From Isoetes taiwanensis (taxonomy: Eukaryota; Streptophyta; Lycopodiopsida; Isoetales; Isoetaceae), in the NCBI GenBank assembly GCA_021234155.1, contig JAJEKV010000031.1:6402748-6466747 (forward strand): a stretch of DNA of 64,000 nt, written 5' to 3'. Position 1 is the first letter of the stretch. Every line of letters begins with the position of its first letter. The translations under genes and the position numbers were made by a program. Under the pieces are notes generated by a model. It made no database searches. It worked only from the letters and a program-made list of their open reading frames with translations, and was not told where the DNA came from. Below are positions 1 to 11,236 of this stretch, piece after piece.

Positions 1-1075
1 ATAAGTTAGGGTTGCCATGTCACGCCATGTGGTTTTAATAAGGTATGTCCATGTGGCGGGTTGCCAATAGGATGGAGCCATATAGAAATGGGTCCATACC
101 TAAGATTGGCTAAGTTATGTATAATGAGCTCATTCATTATTCTAACATGTATAAATATATTGTTCTTAGCGAGCTTATTACTGCTAGGGGCTCTCCCTCG
201 CAAACCCTTCTGGGCAGGGGTTTTTAATCCAGGATAATAATAGTTCTATTGTGTTCTTACGTTCATTAGTTGAACCCCATACGCCCGATAAAATAAAATT
301 CAATTCAATTCAAATCTCAATCGGCTTATTTTACGTTTGTGTCTGGGCATTTGAACTAGTGATAACACACTAGTCCTAGAACAAATATGTCGCAAGTCCT
401 AGGCCCGTGACCAACCACCTTGGGGGCAAGACCAACAAAGGGAGGCTGGATAAGGGCACGTGTCAATTTGTCTAGAACCCTAATAGAACTATATGAGGTC
501 AAATGCTGTATTTTCGTGTAGTTTTTCTTGCCAACATCACAATTGCTGGCAGAAAAGAAATCAAAAGTCTTTCCACGATGCTCTATCTTTATAAGACTCT
601 GGAAAAAAAAAATAGTGACGATGCATTCAAGTTGCAACTACTACCTAGTGTAGGCATCCATCTAGTTATGTACACCATCTGCAACCAGCTTTTGAAAAAG
701 TTGCCAATGTTGTCCCTTCTAAAAAGTAGATGGTGGAGTTGGATAGCATCCTAATATTAAATTCTGGGATATTGCAGATCCACCAAGGATTTCAGATGTG
801 ATTTCTGGTGAAAATGAAAAGGGGTGAAAGCATGGAGCTGGGGGGCATTTTCACGCCAGTCAAGCACCCCCTAAGCACCCAGTGCTGAAAAACGTATTTA
901 TTTTTATCTTTTTTTCTATAACTCCATTGAGGCTGAAATTTTGTATTCCGAGGCGTAATATTAATGCGTTTCAGGGAAAAATATCAAAAATAAATAAAAT
1001 AAAAATATTTTTTGAAAATACAAAGAAAATGTTTAAAAAAGCACCTACTAAGCACCATGTGTCGTTGACACAAAA
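1..1075. other. Non-coding stretch, no gene recognised
   Basis: I see no conserved protein or RNA in this stretch. It is AT-rich with homopolymer runs, and the short open frames on both strands have no recognisable motif. The last 20 bases hold the upstream copy of a target-site duplication belonging to the LINE insertion that follows. Confidence 0.6.
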
Positions 1076-1090
1076 AGTGCCCCCCACCTC

Positions 1091-1430
1091 ACTTTCTTTT
1101 GGGTATTTATCCAAATCAGTAGACTGCTTCTAAAAGGATTGCATTTCAAATGGCAAAGTCTTGGCTAATATGGAGTGTATGGAAGCGAAGGCAAAGAAAG
1201 GTCTTTTATGATAAGCGTATTTCTTCTCAGGTGGTGCTTCAAGAAATTCGTAAGAAGTTGTATAATTGCTTTCAGATCTCCAATTGGTCTGATCATATTA
1301 AAATTCCAATATGGAGTGATCATCTAAAAGTGATTGATGCTTCAGGGACATTTCTTACTTCTGGAAGTACTTTGTAATATTTTGAGTGTATAATATGAAG
1401 TAAAACACGTTCTTCAAAAAAAAAAAAAAA
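1091..1430 (+). mobile_element. 5'-truncated LINE (non-LTR retrotransposon) insertion
   Basis: A 340-base insertion ends in an A-run (1416-1430) and is flanked by a perfect 15-base direct repeat, AGTGCCCCCCACCTC, at 1076-1090 and 1431-1445. A 3' poly(A) and a long target-site duplication are the hallmarks of target-primed reverse transcription. The open frame at 1150-1377 (it contains SWLIWSVWKRRQRKVF) resembles the basic C-terminal tail of plant LINE reverse-transcriptase proteins. That similarity is from memory and weaker than the structural evidence. The insertion holds only the 3' end of such an element. Confidence 0.75.
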
Positions 1431-1445
1431 AGTGCCCCCCACCTC

Positions 1446-2447
1446 CATGCTTTAACCCAAAGCTGTGAAATGCGTATCTTCGAAAAAACACATGGTGGAG
1501 TATAATTGAATCCTACCCCTGAAGGAATATTGAATTCACGGATAATGCAGATCCACAATAGCAAGATCAAGGACAAGATTTTCAAGGGTAGAGTTTTATG
1601 CCCGACCAATTTGGAACATTTTGCATGCATGCTTGTTATTGAATTAACATGTGTTGTCTCAATGCCGTGATATTGAAAAAAAATGAGGCCGCATTGCTCC
1701 TAGTGTACATGTTTTGGTGCACCAAACAGCCGTTAGACTAGGGTATCATGATGTTTCCTTTTGTCTTAAGCTCCTAGAATCCTCTTTGAGAAACCATCAT
1801 TGGTCCAAATGACTGAAAGTTTAAAATCAATAATGGCATCACCTTAATCAACTTTGATTTCAACTTTCACATATAATTTACTTGTATGATTCTTTGTAGG
1901 AAAAAATTAGTTGATTAGGTGAGCTTGCATAATTTGAAGGTAAGGTTGAAGCACAAAGAATTGAAAATTTATGGGGTACTTATGACCAACTAAACCTACA
2001 CGGATTTCCACTTACACCTTTCAAAAATCATGTGATCGAAGGTATAACTATCATATCATTTTATGGGGCAAAATAGATAAGGCTCATGGATGGGCATATT
2101 ACCAAGTTATTCTACAATCTCGACCATGGGGTATGTTTTTACAAGTTTTTGTATACTGTATAATGAGGTTTAAAAAATATTATAAGATTTGAGGTATTGT
2201 ACTAAATGGTTTTGATTTCATACATATATTATACAGTGTTCTGAGTGCATGAACAGCTCTCGTCACCTGAACTCAAACCCCATGTGAATATGCACCCAAA
2301 CCAAAAGGGGTTTAAGGGGGAATTAAATTTGAAAGTGTGGAATATAATAGTTTGTGTTATTTCTAAAAAGTTTTGGCCGTTTCGGGGCCGCCAACACAAA
2401 CCATTACATTATACAGAAATCAAATGATTGTATAGTTAATATAATAG
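1446..2447. other. Non-coding stretch
   Basis: No gene recognised. AT-rich DNA with short open frames lacking motifs. It ends where the LTR-family sequence begins at about 2448. Confidence 0.5.
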
Positions 2448-2603
2448 GTGTGACGTTCCACGTATTTATATGCTATACATATAAATACATGACACGTCAC
2501 CATGAATACTTAATGGTGTGTTACTTATTCATGTTATTAATTAACAAGGTAAGGTTAGCTATGTTAGAATTAAATATTAATTAAAAAGCTAAGTATGCCA
2601 AGA
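2448..2603 (+). mobile_element. LTR fragment, 5' part (Gypsy-type LTR family A)
   Basis: This begins TGTGACGTTCC and is closely similar to the start of the LTR at 44704 (TGTAACGTCC), including a shared stretch around TTATTAATTAACAAG. Similarity stops at about 2600-2603. The continuation of the same LTR, judged by the 44.7-45.07 kb copy, reappears at about 9849. A five-base CAAGA occurs at 2599-2603 and at 9844-9848, so it may be one LTR split by an insertion. Two unrelated LTR fragments are also possible. Confidence 0.6.
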
Positions 2604-2710
2604 CTAAAGAAACACATTCAGTTTGTAAATGTTGTGGGATTTGGGCTCTAGCTTTAGACTAAAGAACCATGGTCAGTTTGTTAAAGAGGATCGCATTTGG
2701 GTTCTAGAAA
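2602..2710. repeat. Short imperfect tandem repeat (about 56 bp x 2)
   Basis: Two units each start with AGACTAAAGAA and each contain CAGTTTGT and a TTTGGG(C/T)TCTAG segment. The first is about 2602-2650 and the second about 2657-2709. It lies immediately to the right of the point where the LTR family breaks off. No coding content. A poly-T/poly-G tract follows at about 2746-2830. Confidence 0.5.
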
Positions 2711-3349
2711 TCGGATTTTCTTGTTAAACATAATGCACCTTGTGGGGATTTTTTGTTTTTTTTTGGGGGGGTTTTCGTTTTTCTCTCTTTTTATTCCTTT
2801 TTTGGGAGGGGGTTTTTTTTTTTTTTTTGGGTTGCATTGGGTGGCACTTGACAAACGCCGCTGATAAAAATATAGAGCTTTATATAAAATTATATATTTG
2901 AAACATAGTTAGGGGTTAGAGGTTCGATATTACACTACCTTTTATTTCAATATAGAGCAACGTTGCACCATCTAGACATATATAATGCAGTCTTGAGTTT
3001 TTCATTGTTTTTGTTCCCCCCTGAATATTTCCGCGCCGCAATCTATCTTCATATTTTGTTGCCACGTTTTTTGTTCGAGACCTCCAATCAGAACTCAGCC
3101 GAGACATGCGCCAGCCCGGGGAGTCCTCTTCTTCACAGAACCCTCCGGTTTAAATAATGATCAGCCGAGTGCTCTCAATCAGACTTCGCTTGACCCCATT
3201 TGTGCGCAATCGATTTATCGCTCTTCAAATGTATAGTCTCTTCTGAACTAGCATCACCCCCGGATTGATCTGTCCCATTTTCAGTAGCAAAAAATCGTGA
3301 AGAGGATCTACGGCAAAAGTTTTTATACAGTAATGATTTCTCTTTGAAT

Positions 3350-4574
3350 ATGGCTAATGTCATATTCGCAATAGGGCAAACCGTGGGCGAAAATGGGCAT
3401 GTCGAATCCTCGCTTTCAAAGAGGCAAACGAGGAGGTAGAATTTCCAATGAAAATTTTGAGATTATGTTATGTTTTATGCTTATACTTTATAATGTAAGA
3501 AAGAAATAAAAAGTTTGTCCAAATTTCAGGCTATGTCGAGAGGCCGTTAAGGCCATAGAGACACCCAAAAGGTATCGTAGCCGGGGCTTATCCGGGTGCG
3601 CATTTCGATTGAATATGAGGAAGGAAGGGAACTTGATGTCGTTTTTGGTCTAGCAATGTGGTCGCAAGCATAGGACAAGTTAGTAATGAAAGTCCCAAGG
3701 GCACAGATAAGAATAAAATTGAAGCTGACACTAAGCCTAGTGGGGTCACAAACAAAAATGTTGGAATTCCACATACAATGAAAGTAAGTTCTTCAAAGGA
3801 TCATACAACATTTCAAAGTAAGTTCTTCTATCTTGCTGTTTTTTTATGTACCTTCTTCAACATCTAACTAGTTCTGCTTCTATCTTGGTGATTTTTATAC
3901 CCTCAAAGCATATCTGTTTTCTAACGCGAGAACCTTTCTGTGCAAATTTAAAACAGGAGTATCCAAGCATGTTGAAGCAGGTACCAGCAAAATATGATGA
4001 AAATGCCACTGTTCAAGAGAAGTGAATGTGACATCGAAAAGGTTAGCCTTGCAACAAATAAAAAAGCAACAGACTCTTTCTAAAGCTGCAGCCTGGAAAA
4101 AGGCACAAAATTACAAGATTGAAAACAGGTACATGATGTAGTTCCTTGACCATTTCTATCCATTGTAGAAGAATAATCGTGTGTACTCATGATTGTTGCT
4201 GTATTGTAGGTTCAAAAGACAGGAATACAAGATAGAAGCATGGGAGGATCATGAGCATGCAAAATCCAGAATTAAGTTTAACAAGGCAGAAGTAAGTTTT
4301 TGTCGATGCCAATATCAATACACAAAGATTGCTATATTTGGTACTTAATTCTCTTATTCAATCTGTAAACTGGCTTTTACAGATGAAATTAGAGCAGAAG
4401 AAGGCCAAAGCCATTGAGAAAATGCAGAACAAAATAGCAGCAGCACACAAGAAAGCAGAGAATTTGAAGGCTTCTGCAACTGCCAGCAAAGGAAAGAAAA
4501 TGGCCAGAGTCTCTGAGGAAGCTGACAGAATTTGTAAAACAGGCAGGGTTCCGCGTGGTTGTTTCTGTTTCTGA
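3350..4574 (+). CDS. Remorin family protein (C-terminal remorin domain)
   Basis: Remorins are plant plasma-membrane nanodomain proteins with a conserved coiled-coil C-terminal domain and a short membrane anchor. The exons I deduce are 3350-3435, 3530-3571, 3654-3817, 3957-3980, 4047-4128, 4210-4291 and 4383-4574. All have GT-AG ends and consistent phase, giving about 223 residues. The last three exons encode the remorin domain: AAAWKKAQNYKIENR, then RFKRQEYKIEAWEDHEHAK, then the Lys/Glu/Ala-rich helix EKMQNKIAAAHKKAENLKA. It ends in TGRVPRGCFCF, the cysteine- and aromatic-rich tip typical of remorin anchors. The N-terminal half is polar and of low similarity, as usual in this family, so the first four exons and the start ATG are inference. 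A 24-nt microexon and a 65-nt intron are unusual; reading straight through that intron meets two TGA codons. If the microexon model is wrong, the copy could be a pseudogene. Confidence 0.8.
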
Positions 4575-5308
4575 TCTGGAATTCTATGATCTCAATCTTG
4601 AGGAAGCTGGCAGCGAGTTCCCTGTGAGGCCCAATTTGGCATATTGTAAATATATGGACCTCATGGGTGCTCTCTGCTGACTTTGGATAGATACAATGCT
4701 GTATATACTTTGTGTGAAATATTCGAGTTATTACTATATATCAATTGGACATGATCGCACTCCAAAATAGAATTCAATGGAAAAGATACAATTTGAGAAG
4801 AAATAAAATTAGCAAATACCAGCGACAACATACTTGAATTCATAATCGAAGTTTTATTCTTTGGCATAACATGCACCACATGCATGTATCTAGAATCAAG
4901 GGGGTTGATATCCATCTTCATAGCATCAATCGTAGTGCCAAAAACTACTAATTGAACAATACATTATAAGCTTGGTAGGCCCATATGTTAAAACATGCAT
5001 CAATATCATGATTTTTTTTTAACGGGTAGTAATTTTGTGTGCCTCATTGCCATTCTCAATTGATATATTGGCACGAGAGCATATAATATAAACCAAGATG
5101 TCTTTCTATTAGACAAATCGCTAATGCGAACAAAACATGTCATTTGTCTTCAAGTGACAATCTAAAACCCTTTAACTCTTTAGTTTTACTTGACTACCAT
5201 GAGGTCCTATTGTCGTATCCTCAAGCCAAATATCATCTCTTTCAGATCGTTCCAATTTCACATAATCGGGTGTCTTGCAAACTATTCCGAACTCACACAA
5301 TTCGAACC
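4575..5308. other. Remorin 3' flank, non-coding
   Basis: No gene recognised. It contains the 3' UTR region of the remorin gene and AT-rich intergenic DNA up to the palindrome. Confidence 0.5.
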
Positions 5309-5353
5309 AAAGAAATGTTCGCGGCGGCCTTGGCCGCCGCGATAAATTTCTTG
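5309..5353. repeat. GC-rich palindrome, family P1, copy a
   Basis: A 45-base near-perfect inverted repeat in AT-rich surroundings. The left arm is AAGAAATGTTCGCGGCGG, the centre CCTTGG, and the right arm CCGCCGCGATAAATTTCTTG. The outer arms differ (ATGTTCGCG on one side, the complement of AAATTTATCGCG on the other). Two more copies are at 32838-32883 and 34918-34961. Confidence 0.85.
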
Positions 5354-5805
5354 TATTATATAATGATGTTGGCCTTTTTTTAGTAAAATCCCAAGATTAC
5401 GAAATGTTCTCCCTACATGGTCAAAGTTGGTCTCCATAGTTTTCCGTAGCTAAGTATTACCTATATGGCGGAGACAAATGTCATCCTTGCATGAGTAATA
5501 AATTGAAATGTCGTCCTTGCATGAGTAAAAATAGCATGAATAGAGTCTTTTCGATATAGGCGCACTTTCAAACGTTCCTAATCTAAAAACGTCTGTGTTG
5601 GACCACAAAGACCAAAATGGCATGCAAATACACTACAAAGACAGTCTCCAAAATGCTCAAACCTTCTTGCAATTTGCCCTCCATATCTCCACATTTTAAC
5701 TTTAACTAATAATAAAGAAGAGACCCTCTTATTAATGCACAAACACAGCTTTTGGGAAAGTTATATACATGCCTCCTCTCAAAAGAACCCAGCAATTGGA
5801 ACTAC

Positions 5806-8800
5806 TCATTGGCCAGACTGATCTTCCGAAACAATCCATGGCTGTGTCTCAGATGTCCTTTGAAGATGCAACACGCACGTTATAAATTTTGAAACAAATT
5901 GTGTGGCTGGATGAAGAGGTTGCATGATGACCTTTTCATACCCGAGACACAAAGAGACTGTAAGTTCCAAGGCACCTATGCTATAGCTCAATCTGCAACC
6001 TGGAAAAACATGACTTGAATATCATATTCAGCTGGCTATTGAATATTGATAGACATGTTGCACATACACAACTCTAACTAAGCATGTTTGAATATATAAT
6101 AGATAGTAGGCAATACATTGGTCTTTCTTGATTGGCTTCTTTGCACATGATATAATTATTCGATGCGTCATAATAGACGACAGACCTGCAAATAAATAGT
6201 GGGTAGTGAGCCAAGTAAACCTAACAATACAAATGCTAGGACATAAATATGATGTTTTGAAAGCATTATGGACAGATGTTCAAGAAGTAAATGTCATTGC
6301 ATTGAGTTTAACTATGTGGGAATTAGACATGGAAAAAGTAAAGGAGGATCATTTATAGGTCAAATCCCATTAACTTAGAGCATGGGAAGTTCAAATATAT
6401 GACAAATCTTCAAACGGAAAGATGGAGACCATAGAAAGGCCCTTAAATATTATCACAACCTAACCTAAAGCTGGCTTTTTTTGCAACATCTCACCTTGGT
6501 TGTCAAAAGAAGTCAGGCTTGAAGAACTTAAATATGGGCTGCCACTGCCAGGGTCTCACCTTAAATATTGTCGCAGCATATCAACATTAGGAAGTACCTA
6601 TTCCAGAGGTAACTTGCCAGCTTTTCCCCCTCGGAGCTTATCTTGTTGGCTCTACTTCCAATATCCACAGAAATGTTAGCCACTTTCAATGCTCAATTTC
6701 CTTGCCTTGATCTGAGTACTCATTTTGTCTGCTGATTGAATCATTCGTAGCTCTGTGTAGTTGCAAAAAATGGAGGCTCGGTAATGAGAATTTCCCTCCC
6801 GTTCTATAAAAGCACGAAATCTGAAATCTTTGTAGCAACACACGCACAAAACCCAGCTCAGAATGTTTGGACAATACATTTATTGTCTGAAAATTTTCAT
6901 TTTGGTTCATTGAGGTCATCAATAGTAAAATAAGTACATTAACTTAAAAGACAGTGTGAACAAAAGAACATAAATAGATATCCTAGGTTTACAGAAGCCA
7001 TTTTAATATGGGCCACATCACAGATTCTTCCCTGCCTAGAATGCCTAGTAAAATTTGGACTTTTAAGCATCTTTTTGTATCCCTGCCATTTGCCACACAT
7101 AATATCAGCTGTCACCATACTTGACCAGCTGGATTCTTAGGCCATATAGTCTCAGAACTCTGAGAATTACTAGGAGATAGAAGGGAATGCATATCTTATA
7201 GCTATGCAAATCTTTTCATCCATCTCTACAAATTCTTCTAGAGCATGACCTTGAAGGAAATGGTTTCCATGCTCTTGAAACAACAGATTAGCATATAAGT
7301 AAAGAAGCAAATAAGCTTTGAAAAACACTACTTCAAAAGAAGTAGAACAGTGAGAGTGCAAAGAATTGGTGCAAATTGTAAGACTAAATATGTGAATGCT
7401 TGCTGAAATCCTAAATTCGTGGATGATACTCCACATATGTGCTGCCAAAGCTTGGAGTTTTGTAGGGATGGAAAAAAGTAATGCTTTCAAAGCAGCATTT
7501 TGTCAGGTAGTTTGTACAAAAATTGCCTTGTATCCTAATTCTATCAGGATCGATTCCTCACCTCAGTAGCTTTGTATTGGTTTATGCTTCGGATTAATGC
7601 ATTTATCTCATACAACATGTGAAAGAAAGATTGCAAAGAATGATAACTGAGGCACCCCAGTCAAATAAGAGTTTCCATATTGATCACTAACATATCAGTC
7701 AAATACTAAGAAGATAATCCCTAGTCACGTTGTAACATATTGTAAACCTAACCTGCATTCACATGAAGAATGAGCTAGACATGGCTCTCTCAATATGAAA
7801 TCAAAAAGCATGTATTGAACTGTATACTAATAAATATATTTGTTGTGCTGTGTAGTAGGGTTAAATTGCTACTAATTAGCTTCCAAATGAACATTTATGT
7901 ACTGGGCAGCTACAACCTGGCTACCATGTCTTTTCACAAAGGACCGAACATGGCAATATCGGTTGTTACACAGTCAGCTACACCCTTCTCTTTTTCTCCT
8001 CCTCTATGACACTTTACCAGATTTAGATATAGAAAATATAAGAGCACATGGCAACAGAGCAAACTATCATGAGAACAATAAATGAAAGGCCTCTTACCTT
8101 GTGCAACAGAAATGATCCAACATTGATTTTGCTAGTGTAGTTATTTTGCTTCAAGATAATCAAATCAATGCACTGCCATGAGAAAATCACTTCGCCCACA
8201 TGCTTGGCCAGACACCTCATGTCATCCAAGTCCTGCAAGCAAAAGCTGCATGTAAGAAAAACTACGTCTTGTAATTTTAACTAAATTACATCGTCGAATT
8301 CACAAATTCCTACCAACATAATGCAATTCTAATACATATGATACATTACGAATCAAAGTTAGTTCACTGGCTCCAGAAGCATGCTCAGGTCAAAGCTCCA
8401 TAAACATACATTGCCAGGATATCATCTAATCCTTTATTAAGTATAGGCAAGAAAATGCAAACATCAGTTGGAAAATAATGCAACTTATACCTAATAAACA
8501 ACCAACATAATTTCAAACCAATGGGCCCAAAATGAACATCAAATTACACAATATGTTACATCAACAATCAAAATATCCAAAGTACGTTGCAAGGGCTCAG
8601 TTTAAGCAATGTTAGACATGAAGAAAAACTTGAAAGAAAATCCTTGGCATGGAAGAAGCTAGAAAACACTGTTTAGATGACATGGGAGAAGTAGATATTT
8701 CATATTCAATGAGATAAATAGAATTCAGACCATGTCATGAACTCTAATGCTTACAAAAGTGGCGCTACATACCGAGTGGAGACCAATATGAACACTTTAA

Positions 8801-9036
8801 GAACTTGAGCAAACAAAATTGTAAATTACACGTCCGAACCCCAGTTCTTTCTCACAGTGTAACTCGATGGAACTGAAATTACATTCAAGAAAAGATACAC
8901 TGATATTATAAGAATCCTGGATTTGGGTACTTACAATAACGTTTCTTATCATGATGACATAGAAATCAACATGCAGAAATTGTCCTTGATCTTTGGCAGC
9001 GGGAAGTTCTAAGCAATCATTTTCTTCATAGAAACA
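5806..9036 (-). CDS. Unidentified multi-exon gene (partial model)
   Basis: I do not recognise the product. Several minus-strand segments look like exons. One is about 9036-8935 (contains ENDCLELPAAKDQGQFLHVD; donor GTAAGT). Another is 8232-8098, exactly 45 codons, with acceptor TTGCAG and donor GTAAGAG (contains MRCLAKHVGEVIFSWQCID). A segment ending at 6598 contains ANKISSEGEKLASYLWN. A following segment is about 6597-6560 (VLPNVDMLRQYL), and one at about 6174 reads VVYYDASNNYIMCKEA. The terminal exon, about 5992-5806, begins LSYSIGALELTVSLCLGYEK and ends with TGA. Some phases join in frame (for instance 6560 to 6174 to 5992). Exons between 8.1 and 6.7 kb and the 5' end are missing from the model. 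No domain was identified; it could be a gene or a decayed copy. Confidence 0.4.
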
Positions 9037-9848
9037 TGGGGTCGTGGATCATCAATAAATCACATATAAACCAGTAAGAAGTTTAAATGTTTTATTTAAA
9101 ATTGTTTACCTCTTGCAGCACATGGATAGCTATTCATTTGTAGAATGTGCCGCTTTGCTTTTGAGATATAGTAAGTCTCCAAAAGAGACATGTCGAAGTT
9201 AAATATGCAACTGGATAACGACCATATACTACCAAATGAAATCTGCAGCAATCAAACTTTGCAAAGAACAAATATCAGAGCCTAACAGTGAGGCATGGCT
9301 TATACAAAGTTAAATCTTGAACATTCATGCTAGATTCCGCTTGTCATACCCATTGTGGATATAAATAGATGCATGTATGGGATAGAAAGGGGGCCAAAAC
9401 ACTGTACAAACATAATAAATTGATGAATATAAAAAGCTTTTGAAGGTACCGTATTCAAGCGAATCCAGTGGCCGGAACTACAAGATAGAGATGGATGTGT
9501 CTATTTCCAAAAAGATAAAATCTTCTAATGGCACCTTATCCCTTTTCGATCCACGGATCCACGATCCACGAAGAAGGATGCCACGGAACTGCAACTCGAA
9601 GAAATGAGTTATTATGAAGCTGAAAATGAAATGGCGTGGCCGACATGCACGCTCGATTGCCAGGATATGGATAAGCTCCTCCATCATATTTTTCAAGAAG
9701 GCATAAAATCGCTAAAGAAATGCATCTCAATTTTTGGGAAATCGGGAATTCGTTCTGGCAAGTAAACCCCTTAAAACCATTGGAAAACGACCTTAAAAAA
9801 AAACCAAAAACATTTTTGGTCAAACCGAAAACTTCCAAATTAACAAGA

Positions 9849-10912
9849 TTGATTAGTCACTAACTATGTTAATTAATTGTTAATAATTTAGTTTAAGAGG
9901 TGCTACCTGGCCCAAATCGATTGAGCAAGGTAGAGATGCTAACTTTTGCCCCAATTCGAATTAGAGAGGGAGGAGGAGCTTATTCAACCAGCAGAGCATG
10001 GAGGACCTGAGAGATGGGAGATCTAGCCCAGATACCGGTTAGTAGGCTTAGTTAGCTTGAGATTCTAGGTAAAGATTAGCCCTTGGTTGTTTAGATGGAT
10101 GATTAATCTCTTATTGATGTCCTATTTGAAGTTATGAATGGATCTATGAATAATGGTAGTTCTTCTACTACACCTCTTGTGCTTGTGGGATTTTTTTTTT
10201 TGGGGGAAGGGGGAGACCCTAAAGGCTATGTAGAATTAGAGATGCTCCTAGCGAGAATCCCTTTAATCCCATTAAATGCGGCCTATGCACAAGAGCCCGC
10301 CTGGCTAGGAATGGTATGTTATGGCTCAACACCATATAACGGACACAGTGGTGAAGTAGAGGTGGAACCTTGTCTAGCATGGCTACAAGGCTTTCTATAG
10401 TGTGCTAGGCTTATATTCCATCACTGTGTGTGGGCCGGGTATGGGTCTGACACCCCCTGGTTTGCAGGATACGTACCTATAGGGATGTCTTAGACTAGAT
10501 GAGTGCACCTGGGGCCGGCTTGTGGATTTTGTGGGGTTAAGTCAGGTACGGATGTAGGGGTACCAGTGGTGTCATGATCCTCTAGCCTCCATGGATCCAT
10601 CATGCCCGGGAGGGGACTCATCCCTTTCCAGCCTCATCGGACGGGGGAGATGTAACCTAGAGTAGTCTCATAGGGTGATTCCATGAGATTGCGTCTCCTG
10701 AAGGCTACAACCATGCCATATCATGTTCCAACCTATCTGCAAAGTGTGCATAGGAGAGGCGGATGGAGTGGACTACCCTAGCTATTGTTCTATGCCAGCC
10801 AATGCCATTGTCATGATTTCGTCTATTGTTATCCGGAGGCCGTAACCGTCAGTCGACCCCCTTGGAGTCTGAGCCTAGGGTAGAACCTTCATTCTTGACG
10901 CATTTTATACGT

Positions 10913-10943
<31 letters not shown>

Positions 10944-11222
10944 GTGATGTTGTCTTCATGATGGATGGACCGCCCTTCGCGGTGGTATATTATTTATTTG
11001 TATTTTTGCCAGTTGCTAACATGTATGTATGCTTCTGACATATAGGATTCCCATAGAAGGCGTGGGACGAATGACACCTCCATGTCCTTCACCTAGACAC
11101 TTGCCCATCACAAGTAGTCCGAGTCAGATGGAGGGCCTTTCCCTGGTGATGGAGTAGCCATAGGAGGGGAATTTCCTGTATTTATACAATGGAGCATCGT
11201 ATAGGTTCTGGGAGCGTTACAA
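9849..11222 (+). mobile_element. LTR, 3' part (Gypsy-type LTR family A)
   Basis: The first 190 bases match 44885-45068 closely (shared GGTGCTACCTGG, CAAGGTAGAGATGCTAAC and GGGAGGAGGAGCTTATTC), so both belong to the same LTR family. It ends ...GCGTTACA, which is complementary to the TGTAACG start of the 44704 copy, as expected for LTR termini. A primer-binding site follows at once. With the piece at 2448-2603 it would make a 5' LTR of about 1.5 kb. No intact coding region follows. Confidence 0.65.
10911..10944. repeat. (ATT)n microsatellite
   Basis: About eleven consecutive ATT/TTA trinucleotides inside the LTR. A simple repeat with no coding role. Confidence 0.9.
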
Positions 11223-11236
11223 TGGTATCAGAGCCA
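11223..11236 (+). other. Primer-binding site (initiator tRNA-Met type)
   Basis: ATGGTATCAGAGCC lies directly after the LTR terminus. TGGTATCAGAGC is the standard sequence complementary to the 3' end of plant initiator tRNA-Met, used by many plant LTR retrotransposons to prime minus-strand synthesis. It marks the 5' LTR to internal-region boundary on the plus strand. Confidence 0.8.
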
